Assembly: GCA_031178305.1 (NCBI GenBank)
Contig: JAPSJG010000011.1
Coordinates: 1-23,389, forward strand
From: Sinorhizobium sp.
GTDB lineage: Bacteria; Pseudomonadota; Alphaproteobacteria; Rhizobiales; Rhizobiaceae
Reading direction: 5' to 3'
Length of the DNA stretch: 23,389 nt
The translations under genes were made by a program, and so were the position numbers. The notes below the pieces were generated by a model. It was not told the origin of the DNA. It saw nothing but the letters and a program-made list of their open reading frames with translations, and ran no database searches. This document shows, piece after piece, positions 17,345 through 23,389 of this stretch. The stretch's first letter is position 1; the number at the start of each line of letters is the position of its first letter.

Positions 17345-17508
17345 ACCCCCTCTGGCCTGCCGGCCATCTCCCTAAAAGGGGGAGATGGTCTCGCGGCTGG
17401 CCCCTCGCTCCCCATCAAAAGTGAAGCCATGCAGACGGCTGGATGGCGCCGGCCGTGCCACAGCGATTCTCCCCTTTTGGGGGAGATGGCCGGCAGGCCA
17501 GAGGGGGT
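17345..17508. repeat. Long inverted repeat between convergent genes
   Basis: The left arm 17345-17385 starts ACCCCCTCTGGCCTGCCGG. The right arm 17468-17508 is its reverse complement with few differences, separated by about 82 bp. Each arm also contains its own hairpin (CCATCTCCC with GGGAGATGG at 17364-17388; TCTCCCC with GGGGAGA in the right arm). It fills the 212-bp gap between the acyltransferase and acyl-CoA synthetase stops, so a two-way transcript end is likely. It has the form of a dispersed rhizobial element. Confidence 0.82.
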
Positions 17509-17539
17509 TTACCTTCGCACCCTCTCCACTGCCTATGGC

Positions 17540-19174
17540 TTAGTCGGATACCTCCGCCGCCGCCTTCTCGCGCAACAGCCGGCGGATGACCTTGCCCGAG
17601 GTCGTCAACGGCAGGCTGTCGACGAACTCGATCTCACGCGGATATTCGTGCATGGAAAGCCGGTTCTTCACCCAATTTCGGATCGCGGCGGCGGTCTCGT
17701 TACTGGCATCAACCCCCGGCTTCAGCACCACATAGGCTTTGACGATCTCGGTTCGTACCGGATCCGGCTTGCCGACGGCGGCCGCCAACTGGACATCGGC
17801 GTGGCCGCCCAGGCAATCCTCGATCTCGCCCGGGCCGATGCGATAGCCTGACGAGGTGATGACGTCGTCGTCCCGGCCGTAGAAGGTGAAATAGCCCTCG
17901 TCGTCCATCACGCCCTGGTCGCCGGTGGTCATCCAGTCGCCGATAAACTTGGCCGCGGTCGCCTTTTCATTCTTCCAGTAGCCGAGGAACATCACCGGAT
18001 CGGGGCGCTTGATCGCGACCTGCCCGACCACCCCCGGCGGCAAAACGCGCCCCTCCGCGTCGATGATCGCGACCTCGTGGCCGGGCGCTGCCCTTCCCAT
18101 GGAGCCGGGCTTCAACACGCCGAGATCGGCCGCCGAGGAGACGACGATGTTACACTCCGTCTGGCCGTAGAATTCGCTGACCTCGATGCCGAGCGCGGCC
18201 TTCGCCCATTCGAAGGTTTCGCGCCCGAGCCTCTCGCCTGCCGAGCCGACCGTGCGGAGATTGAGGCGATAGCGCTCGCGCGGCCGCTCGACAGCCTTCA
18301 GCAGTCTCAACGCCGTCGGCGGAATGAAGGCGTTGCGCACATCCATCTCTTCCATGATCCGGAAGGCCATGTGTGGATCGAACTTCTGCGCCGGCGAAGA
18401 GACGACCGGCACGCCGAAGACCAGCGACGGCAGGAGCGCGTTCAAAAGCCCGCCCGCCCAGGCCCAATCGGCCGGCGTCCACATCCGGTCACCCGGCCGA
18501 GGCAGGAAATGATGATGGAACTGAAACCCCGGCAAGTGGCCGAGCAGCACCCGATGGCCGTGCAACGCCCCCTTCGGCGGCCCGGTCGTTCCTGACGTAT
18601 AGATCATCAACGCCGGATCGTCGGGCTTCGTCTCGGCAGCAGTGAACTCGCATTCTCCGGCCAACAAGCGCTCGAAACGGACGGTGCCCGGCAATTCGTC
18701 CTCCTCCGCCAGTACGACGAGCCGCAACTCCGGCAGTTCGGCCCGGATCGCCGAAAGCCGCTGATAGCCGAAGCGATTGGTTACGACCGCCGCCGCCTCC
18801 GCGTCGCGTAAACGATAGGCGAGCGCCTCGACCCCGAAGAGCAGCGCGAGCGGCAGGGCGATCGCACCGAGCTTGTAGAGCGCCGCATGGGCAATCGCCG
18901 CCTCGAAACCCTGCGGCAGGAGGATGGCAACACGGTCGCCGGGCTTGATGCCATGTGCGAGAAGACCGCCGGCAAAGGCGGAAGACCGCGCTGCAAAGGC
19001 GCCATAGGTCAACGAAAGGTGCGCGCCATCGGGGCTAAAATGCTGAAGACAGACCCGCTCCGGTTCCCGCGCCGCCCAGGCATCGCTGACGGCGACGCCG
19101 ATATTGAAGCTCTCCGGAATCCGCCAGCGGAACTCGCTATAGAGATCCTCGTAGTTCTCGATCCTGCGTAACAT
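17540..19174 (-). CDS. AMP-forming acyl-CoA synthetase
   Basis: A 544-residue adenylate-forming ligase that activates a carboxylic acid with ATP and CoA. Core motifs are in order: A3 YTSGTTGPPKG (192-202), FYGQTECNIV (A5), TTGDQGVMDDEGYFTFYGRDD (A7/A8), RIGPGEIEDCLGGHADV, and the catalytic C-terminal lysine Lys528 in TTSGKVIRR. The pattern SEFRWRIPESFNIGVAVSD near the start and ADWAWAGGLLNALLPSL resemble acetyl- to medium-chain acyl-CoA synthetases, not the long-chain FadD type. The preferred acid cannot be decided. AGGGG lies just upstream of the ATG. tRNA-Leu lies 73 bp upstream on the same strand with no visible terminator between. Confidence 0.92.
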   Translation of the reverse strand: MLRRIENYEDLYSEFRWRIPESFNIGVAVSDAWAAREPERVCLQHFSPDGAHLSLTYGAFAARSSAFAGGLLAHGIKPGDRVAILLPQGFEAAIAHAALYKLGAIALPLALLFGVEALAYRLRDAEAAAVVTNRFGYQRLSAIRAELPELRLVVLAEEDELPGTVRFERLLAGECEFTAAETKPDDPALMIYTSGTTGPPKGALHGHRVLLGHLPGFQFHHHFLPRPGDRMWTPADWAWAGGLLNALLPSLVFGVPVVSSPAQKFDPHMAFRIMEEMDVRNAFIPPTALRLLKAVERPRERYRLNLRTVGSAGERLGRETFEWAKAALGIEVSEFYGQTECNIVVSSAADLGVLKPGSMGRAAPGHEVAIIDAEGRVLPPGVVGQVAIKRPDPVMFLGYWKNEKATAAKFIGDWMTTGDQGVMDDEGYFTFYGRDDDVITSSGYRIGPGEIEDCLGGHADVQLAAAVGKPDPVRTEIVKAYVVLKPGVDASNETAAAIRNWVKNRLSMHEYPREIEFVDSLPLTTSGKVIRRLLREKAAAEVSD

Positions 19175-19247
19175 GGCCCCTGCCGCGGTAGACGTTATTG
19201 CGACGCAGCTAACATTTCCGCTCGGGGGAATTCAATGGGGTGCAGAG

Positions 19248-19332
19248 TGGTGCCCCATGCCGGGGTCGAACCAGCACTCCTTTCGGAACTCGATTTTGAG
19301 TCGAGCGCGTCTACCAATTCCGCCAATGGGGC
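19248..19332 (-). tRNA. tRNA-Leu (anticodon CAA)
   Basis: The minus strand folds into a class II tRNA. The acceptor stem pairs GCCCCAT (5' end at 19332) with ATGGGGC. The anticodon stem CTCGA/TCGAG encloses the loop CTCAAAA, giving anticodon CAA, which reads UUG. A long variable arm (TTCCGAAAGGAGT) and the T loop GGTTCGACCCC follow. The A discriminator is at 19251 and CCA (19248-19250) is encoded. All leucine identity features are present. Confidence 0.97.
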
Positions 19333-19360
19333 ATAAGGCTGGGCGATATCAGCGGTTTGC

Positions 19361-19390
19361 GATTTACACGAACCTTTTCGCGCCGGTCAA
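19361..19390 (-). promoter_or_regulatory. Candidate tRNA-Leu promoter
   Basis: On the minus strand TTGACC (19385-19390) and TAAATC (19361-19366) are 18 bases apart, placing transcription start about 20 bases before the mature tRNA 5' end. Confidence 0.5.
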
Positions 19391-19539
19391 CCGGGAACTT
19401 GCGAATTTCGTCCAAGAGATCACAAAAGCGTGCGATTGGTCGCATGTTGGAGCGATTTACAGCCACACCGTTCCTACATAAAAACGTATCGGATAAAGGG
19501 TGGCCCAGCGTATTCCTGCCGGCGGCCCGTGAGGTATCC

Positions 19540-20049
19540 ATGATCGAAGCGTCCTTAGCCCAGCGTCAGCAGTTCATTTCCACCGTGCTCGTCACCCTCG
19601 GCATGGCGGCAACCGTCGGCGGCGCGCTCAGCTTCGAGCATGTCGGTGGCTACATTCCTTGCGCGCTCTGCCTATTGCAGCGCGACCCGTATTACTACGG
19701 TATCCCGCTCGGCATCCTGGCCATTCTGACCAGCGTCTTGAAGCTGCCGGCCTGGACGACGCGCACGCTGCTCGTGCTCGTCGGCATCCTCATGCTCATT
19801 GGTGCCGGGATCGGCGTTTATCACGCCGGAGCCGAATGGCGTTTCTGGCAAGGACCCTCGACCTGCGCCACGACCGCGCAAGGCATCTCCTCCGATGTCG
19901 GCGATCTGCTCGGCGATCTTGATGCCAAGCATGCCCCCTCCTGCACGGAAGCGGCGCTACGGGTCTTTGGCCTCTCCTTTGCCGGCTGGAACGTGATCGC
20001 GAGCCTCATCCTTGCGGCGATCGCGTTTCGCGGAGCCGCCAAGGCTTGA
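19540..20049 (+). CDS. dsbB: DsbB-family disulfide bond formation protein
   Basis: A 169-residue inner-membrane protein with four predicted helices (about 13-31, 54-68, 76-93 and 146-165). The first periplasmic loop has the redox pair Cys41-Ala-Leu-Cys44 followed by Gln47-Arg48 (quinone contact in DsbB). The second loop has Cys109 and Cys135, with the intervening HAGAEWRFW and GPSTC typical of alphaproteobacterial DsbB-like proteins. It would reoxidise a DsbA and pass electrons to quinone. I chose the ATG at 19540, with GAGG six bases upstream; the open frame to 19357 adds a basic unconserved stretch overlapping the tRNA promoter. No dsbA is visible here. Confidence 0.9.
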   Translation: MIEASLAQRQQFISTVLVTLGMAATVGGALSFEHVGGYIPCALCLLQRDPYYYGIPLGILAILTSVLKLPAWTTRTLLVLVGILMLIGAGIGVYHAGAEWRFWQGPSTCATTAQGISSDVGDLLGDLDAKHAPSCTEAALRVFGLSFAGWNVIASLILAAIAFRGAAKA

Positions 20050-20062
20050 CGATCGCGAGACC

Positions 20063-20620
20063 TTACGGCTGCAGTTCGACGTCCCAGTAGAGATAGTCCA
20101 TCCAGCTTTCGTGCAGATGGTTCGGCGGGAAGAGCCGGCCGTTGTTGTGCAGGTCCTGCACCGTCGGCTGGAAAGGCTTCTGGTGCGGGAACATCTTTGC
20201 CTGCTTCGGCAGCTTGCTGCCCTTGCGCAAATTGCAGGGCGAACAGGCCGCGACCACATTCTCCCAGGTCGTCTGGCCGCCATGGGCCCGCGGTACCACA
20301 TGGTCGAAGGTCAGATCGTCCGGCGATCCGCAATATTGGCATTCGAACTTGTCGCGCAGGAAGACATTGAACCGGGTGAAGGCAGGGTAGCGCGAAGGCT
20401 GGACATAGCTCTTCAAGCAGACGACGCTCGGCAGCCGCATGGAGAAGCTTGGCGACGAGACGGAATGTTCATATTCGGCGAGGATGATGACACGGTCGAG
20501 AAAGACCGCCTTGATCGCGTCCTGCCAGGACCAGAGCGACAAGGGATAATAGCTCAAGGGCCTGTAATCGGCGTTCAAGACAAGCGCCGGAAGGGCCTGA
20601 GGTGAGACTGCAATCGTCAA
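20063..20620 (-). CDS. HNH endonuclease family protein
   Basis: A 185-residue protein with a zinc-bound HNH nuclease module. Cys94-x2-Cys97 (KFECQYCGSP) is followed by the catalytic Asp106-His107 (TFDHVVPRAHGG), Asn121 and Cys126-x2-Cys129-Asn130. An N-terminal stretch, LVLNADYRPLSYYPLSLWSW, is conserved in this widespread family. The cellular substrate is unknown; it is not part of a restriction locus here. I set the start at TTG 20620, giving (M)TIAVSPQALPALVLNADY, because GGAG lies seven bases upstream and the upstream frame is unconserved. It is convergent with dsbB with 13 bp between stops. Confidence 0.9.
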   Translation of the reverse strand: MTIAVSPQALPALVLNADYRPLSYYPLSLWSWQDAIKAVFLDRVIILAEYEHSVSSPSFSMRLPSVVCLKSYVQPSRYPAFTRFNVFLRDKFECQYCGSPDDLTFDHVVPRAHGGQTTWENVVAACSPCNLRKGSKLPKQAKMFPHQKPFQPTVQDLHNNGRLFPPNHLHESWMDYLYWDVELQP

Positions 20621-20657
20621 GCGTATTCTCCTGATCGATTCGGCATCTGCACCTTCT

Positions 20658-20687
20658 ATATTAGGCGCGTTGCGACAGGATTGTGAA
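20658..20687 (-). promoter_or_regulatory. Candidate promoter of the HNH gene
   Basis: On the minus strand TTCACA (20682-20687) and TAATAT (20658-20663) lie 18 bases apart. Transcription would begin about 30 bases before the TTG start. The -10 box is good, the -35 moderate. Confidence 0.42.
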
Positions 20688-20725
20688 GCCACAAAGAAAA
20701 ACAGGAGACGGATTTGCTTTTTTCT

Positions 20726-21373
20726 TCAAGGCGTCACGGGAAGCGCGTCACGCCGCATCTCCTGGGCGTAATAGGCCCAGAAGAGCCGTGCGGCGACACT
20801 GCGCCAGGGAGACCAGGTTACCGCGAGCGAATCAACCTCGTTTGCAGTCGGGCGGAGTTCGAAACCGAGCGCATGGCCAACGGCGTTCTGCAGCGCCACG
20901 TCTCCGGAAGGAAAAACGTCAGGATGACCGGCGCAAAAGAGCAGATAGACCTCCGCCGTCCACCGGCCGACGCCCTTGATTGCGGTCAGCTCGTGAATTG
21001 CCGCCGGCGCTTCGATGTCGCAGATGGCGCCGAGATCGATTTCGCCTGCATCGACAGCGGCGGCCACGCGTCGCAATGTGTCGGCCTTGGCCCGCGAAAG
21101 CCCGAACTGCCTGCAATCGTTGTCGGTAAGCGATAACACGGCGGCGGCGCTGATTTCGCCGAGCGAGGCTTCCATCCGCTTCCAGATCGCCGCAGCGCTC
21201 GCCTTCGAGACCATTTGCGAAACGATGATATTGGCAAGGCCGCGATAGCCGGGTTCCGTGCGCCTGAGCGGCACCGGCCCGGCCTTGTCGATGACGTGCT
21301 CTAAGCGGGCATCGAGCTTGAGGAGGCCGGCAAGGCCGGCTTCGATATCCTCGTGTGTCCGGATGATCCGCAT
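20726..21373 (-). CDS. DNA-3-methyladenine glycosylase II (AlkA-like)
   Basis: A 215-residue base-excision repair enzyme of the HhH-GPD superfamily. The helix-hairpin-helix is LTAIKGVGRWTAEVYLLF (129-146) and the catalytic aspartate is Asp158 in VFPSGDVALQ. The front part, RGLANIIVSQMVSKASAAAI, is the usual DNA-flipping core. It removes alkylated purines such as 3-methyladenine. It is shorter than E. coli AlkA because the N-terminal TBP-like domain is absent, which is common in this branch. The start at 21373 (MRIIRTHEDIEAG) has GGAGG four to five bases upstream; the longer frame would run into the adjacent repeat. Confidence 0.92.
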   Translation of the reverse strand: MRIIRTHEDIEAGLAGLLKLDARLEHVIDKAGPVPLRRTEPGYRGLANIIVSQMVSKASAAAIWKRMEASLGEISAAAVLSLTDNDCRQFGLSRAKADTLRRVAAAVDAGEIDLGAICDIEAPAAIHELTAIKGVGRWTAEVYLLFCAGHPDVFPSGDVALQNAVGHALGFELRPTANEVDSLAVTWSPWRSVAARLFWAYYAQEMRRDALPVTP

Positions 21374-21386
21374 GCGACCTCCACTG

Positions 21387-21486
21387 CATGTTTCCTGAAG
21401 TCGAAACCGATTTAAGAACAAAACATGCAGCTACTCAAAGTGCTACAGGGTCCTTTGTGCGTCTGAAAAGACGCACGGCGCTGTAG
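21387..21486 (+). repeat. Full copy of two-hairpin intergenic repeat
   Basis: Hairpin 1 pairs GCATGTTT (21387-21394) with AAACATGC (21421-21428). The linker CTACTCAAAGTGCTACAG follows. Hairpin 2 has outer stem CTACAG/CTGTAG (21443-21448 with 21481-21486) and inner stem GTGCGTCT/AGACGCAC (21457-21464 with 21469-21476) closed by a GAAA loop. It fills most of the 156-bp gap between the divergent glycosylase and gluQ genes, ending 43 bp before the gluQ ATG. Confidence 0.88.
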
Positions 21487-21529
21487 AAAGCGGATGATCT
21501 TTGTACCGCTTCCATGCAAAAGGAACACG

Positions 21530-22456
21530 ATGCCGATAGTACGACCGGAACAACCCGTTTTCCGCTTTGCGCCGAGCCCCAACGGCCGGCTGCACCTAGG
21601 CCACGCGCTCTCGGCGATCCTGAATCACGACATGGCGGCCGCAATGGGCGGGCGCTTTCTCGTCCGCATCGAGGACATCGACCGGACCCGCTGCCGTCCG
21701 GAATTCGAGACGGCCATTTTCGAGGATCTGGCCTGGCTCGGCCTCGCCTGGGACGAGCCGGTCCGCCGCCAATCCGATCATCTCGATCTCTACGCGGCGG
21801 CGCTCGAGCGGCTGAAGGAGATGGGGCTTGTCTATCCCTCGTTCATGACCCGCGGCGAAATCAAGGCGGCGGTGGCAGCGGCGGAAACGACGGGGAAGCC
21901 GTGGCCGCGCGACCCGGATGGAAGTCCGCTTTACCCCGGGCGCGAGCGTGAGCTGTCGCCGGCCGCGCAGGCGGACCTCGTGGCGAGCGGCCGCGCCCAT
22001 GCCTGGCGCCTCGACGTCGCCAAAGCCGTGGGGCGCGTCGGGGAACCGCTTACATGGCAGGAAATGGGAGCAGGGCCATCAGGAGAAAGCGGGCTGATCG
22101 CAGCCGATCCCACCGCCTGGGGCGACGTCATTCTCTCGCGCTCCGATGCGCCTTCGAGCTATCATCTTTCGGTCGTTATCGATGACGCCCTGCAGGGCGT
22201 GACCCATGTGCTACGAGGCCGCGACCTCTATCACGCGACTTCCATCCACCGTCTGCTGCAGCGGCTTCTCGACCTGCCGGAACCGATCTACCGTCACCAT
22301 CGTCTCGTCCTCGGGGCGGACGGACGGAAACTGTCGAAAAGCAACGGAGACACCGGCATCGCCGCGCTCAGAGCGGCCGGGCACTCGCCGGCGGACATCC
22401 GCGCTATGCTTCTCTGCCCCGACGAGAGCAGAATTCCAGAGGTTACGCGGCACTGA
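21530..22456 (+). CDS. gluQ: Glutamyl-Q tRNA(Asp) synthetase
   Basis: A 308-residue class I synthetase-like enzyme that loads glutamate onto queuosine at position 34 of tRNA-Asp. The HIGH-type motif is HLGH (22-25) within RFAPSPNGRLHLGHALSA, and the KMSKS-type motif is KLSKS (267-271). It ends soon after, without the anticodon-binding domain of true GluRS, which defines GluQ. RIEDIDRTRCRPEFE and HVLRGRDLYHATSIHRLL are also diagnostic. The zinc-site cysteines known in E. coli GluQ are absent: the CxC position reads YPSFMTR. AAAGGA six bases upstream supports the ATG at 21530. Convergent with the YihY gene. Confidence 0.94.
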   Translation: MPIVRPEQPVFRFAPSPNGRLHLGHALSAILNHDMAAAMGGRFLVRIEDIDRTRCRPEFETAIFEDLAWLGLAWDEPVRRQSDHLDLYAAALERLKEMGLVYPSFMTRGEIKAAVAAAETTGKPWPRDPDGSPLYPGRERELSPAAQADLVASGRAHAWRLDVAKAVGRVGEPLTWQEMGAGPSGESGLIAADPTAWGDVILSRSDAPSSYHLSVVIDDALQGVTHVLRGRDLYHATSIHRLLQRLLDLPEPIYRHHRLVLGADGRKLSKSNGDTGIAALRAAGHSPADIRAMLLCPDESRIPEVTRH

Positions 22457-22471
22457 GGACCGACCGGCCGG

Positions 22472-23344
22472 TCACTCGCCTCGCGCCTGAAACCTGCGCT
22501 TGACCATGCGCTTCACCCTGAATTTGATGATCGCCGCGTTGATCTCGGCGCCGATGATGAAAATAGCACCGATCATATAGAGGAAGACGAGCACGATCAC
22601 GACCGAGGCAAGACCCGCATAGGTCGCGACATAGGTGGAGAATGCGGCCAGGTAAGAGGCAAAGGCATAGGCGCCGATCGACCACAGAAGCAATGTGAGG
22701 GTCACGCCGGGCAGCACGTCCATCACATTGCGATGACCGTCCGGCAGCCAGAGGTGAGAGACGAGGAGCCCCGCGGTCAGCATCAACAAAGCCAATGCCA
22801 GCCCCCAATTGTCGACCGTGGCCAGCACATTGCTGAGCCACGGCAGCCATTGGTCGGCGTTGCGAACGGCAAGCGGCACGGCCACGAGCAGGAAGCTGAG
22901 GGCAGCGAGAATGAGCACGGCGGCAAGCACGAAACCGAGACTCGCAAGCCGCGTCACGTACCAGGGGCGGCTTTCGGAGACGCGATAGGCCCTGTTGAGC
23001 GCAATCCGCAGCGCCTCCACGCCATTCGAGGCGAAATAGGCGGCCGCCAGCACGGAGATGGTGAGGATTTCGCCGCGCGGGATGGTTAGCACCGCTATGA
23101 TTTCGTCGGCAACCGGCTTTGCGATCGATTCCGGCCAGGCGTCGAAGATCAGATAGACTGCCGTGTCGGCGAACTGATCGGCGCCAAGGAAGCTGCCGAG
23201 AGCGGTCCCGAAGATCAGGAAGGGAAAAACGGCCATCAGCGTTGACAAGGCGACGTGGCTCGCCATGGCCCAACCGTCGTCCTCGCTGAAGTGCCAATAC
23301 GCGTCAAACGCGACCTTCCAGATGATGCGAAGGATTGCCGGCAT
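22472..23344 (-). CDS. YihY/BrkB family inner-membrane protein
   Basis: A 290-residue membrane protein of the YihY/BrkB (formerly 'ribonuclease BN') family. Conserved pieces are DDGWAMASHVALSTLMAVFP near residue 22, AAYFASNGVEALRIALNRAY near 100, and the C-terminal YVATYAGLASVVIVLVFLYM and AIFIIGAEINAAI. About six helices are expected. The RNase label in older annotations is an error; the physiological role, possibly transport, is not established. The last residues (KFRVKRMVKRRFQARGE) form a basic cytoplasmic tail. Its stop lies 15 bp from that of gluQ, with the palindrome GACCGGCCGGTC (22462-22473) across the junction. Confidence 0.9.
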   Translation of the reverse strand: MPAILRIIWKVAFDAYWHFSEDDGWAMASHVALSTLMAVFPFLIFGTALGSFLGADQFADTAVYLIFDAWPESIAKPVADEIIAVLTIPRGEILTISVLAAAYFASNGVEALRIALNRAYRVSESRPWYVTRLASLGFVLAAVLILAALSFLLVAVPLAVRNADQWLPWLSNVLATVDNWGLALALLMLTAGLLVSHLWLPDGHRNVMDVLPGVTLTLLLWSIGAYAFASYLAAFSTYVATYAGLASVVIVLVFLYMIGAIFIIGAEINAAIIKFRVKRMVKRRFQARGE

Positions 23345-23389
23345 CCCGTCTCCAAATTCGCGCGTAACCCGAATATTTGAGTCCGCGCA

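Noticed and set aside
19248..19332. tRNA-Leu as an integration site for a mobile element
   Set aside because: No repeated tRNA 3' end, integrase or change of gene style was found on either side.
22457..22474. GACCGGCCGGTC palindrome between gluQ and the YihY gene as a terminator
   Set aside because: Twelve bases without a loop or T-run; too short to call a terminator, so mentioned only with the gene.

Overview
The window is a GC-rich stretch of alphaproteobacterial chromosome. The gene content (ubiG, comF, a one-domain glutaredoxin, a Nit-type amidase, a DUF1178 protein, argJ, a PrsA/SurA-like isomerase, secA, gluQ) and several families of palindromic intergenic repeats point to a rhizobium, most likely Sinorhizobium/Ensifer. 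The genus is an inference from remembered gene content and repeat style, not from a database search.

Layout. 1-1546 (minus): the N-terminal two thirds of aspartate kinase lysC, cut by the window edge, preceded by a small SAM-methyltransferase gene. 1711-3102 (plus): a dihydrofolate-reductase-like/RibD-C protein and ubiG (ubiquinone O-methyltransferase). 3305-5892 (minus): a probable operon comF - glutaredoxin - carbon-nitrogen hydrolase - DUF1178 protein, the last two overlapping as TTGA. 5952-6851 (plus): an NDUFAF5/BioC-like methyltransferase. 6959-7517 (minus): a small membrane protein gene followed by an isolated Flp pilin gene. 7762-10254 (minus): argJ - GNAT acetyltransferase - mutT. 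10587-11444 (minus): periplasmic peptidyl-prolyl isomerase, divergent from secA (11688-14396, plus). 14635-17327 (plus): a flippase gene overlapping a CelD/BcsL-like acetyltransferase gene. 17540-19174 (minus): acyl-CoA synthetase, with tRNA-Leu(CAA) just upstream on the same strand. 19540-20049 (plus): DsbB-type thiol oxidase. 20063-21373 (minus): HNH endonuclease and DNA-3-methyladenine glycosylase. 21530-22456 (plus): gluQ. 22472-23344 (minus): YihY/BrkB membrane protein.

Most genes are housekeeping: amino-acid synthesis (lysC, argJ), ubiquinone, protein export and folding (secA, isomerase, DsbB), nucleotide-pool and DNA repair (mutT, glycosylase) and tRNA modification (gluQ). I found no phage, insertion sequence, CRISPR array, toxin-antitoxin pair or defence island, and no clear new multi-gene system.

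The most unusual material is intergenic. A roughly 100-bp two-hairpin repeat occurs as two full copies (10360-10461, 21387-21486), one damaged copy (14407-14496) and one half copy (5038-5100). The two full copies differ by paired substitutions that keep the stems intact. Two other inverted-repeat families (3130-3276, 17345-17508) lie exactly between convergent genes. The best protein-level leads are the lone Flp pilin with its membrane partner and the flippase/acetyltransferase pair.
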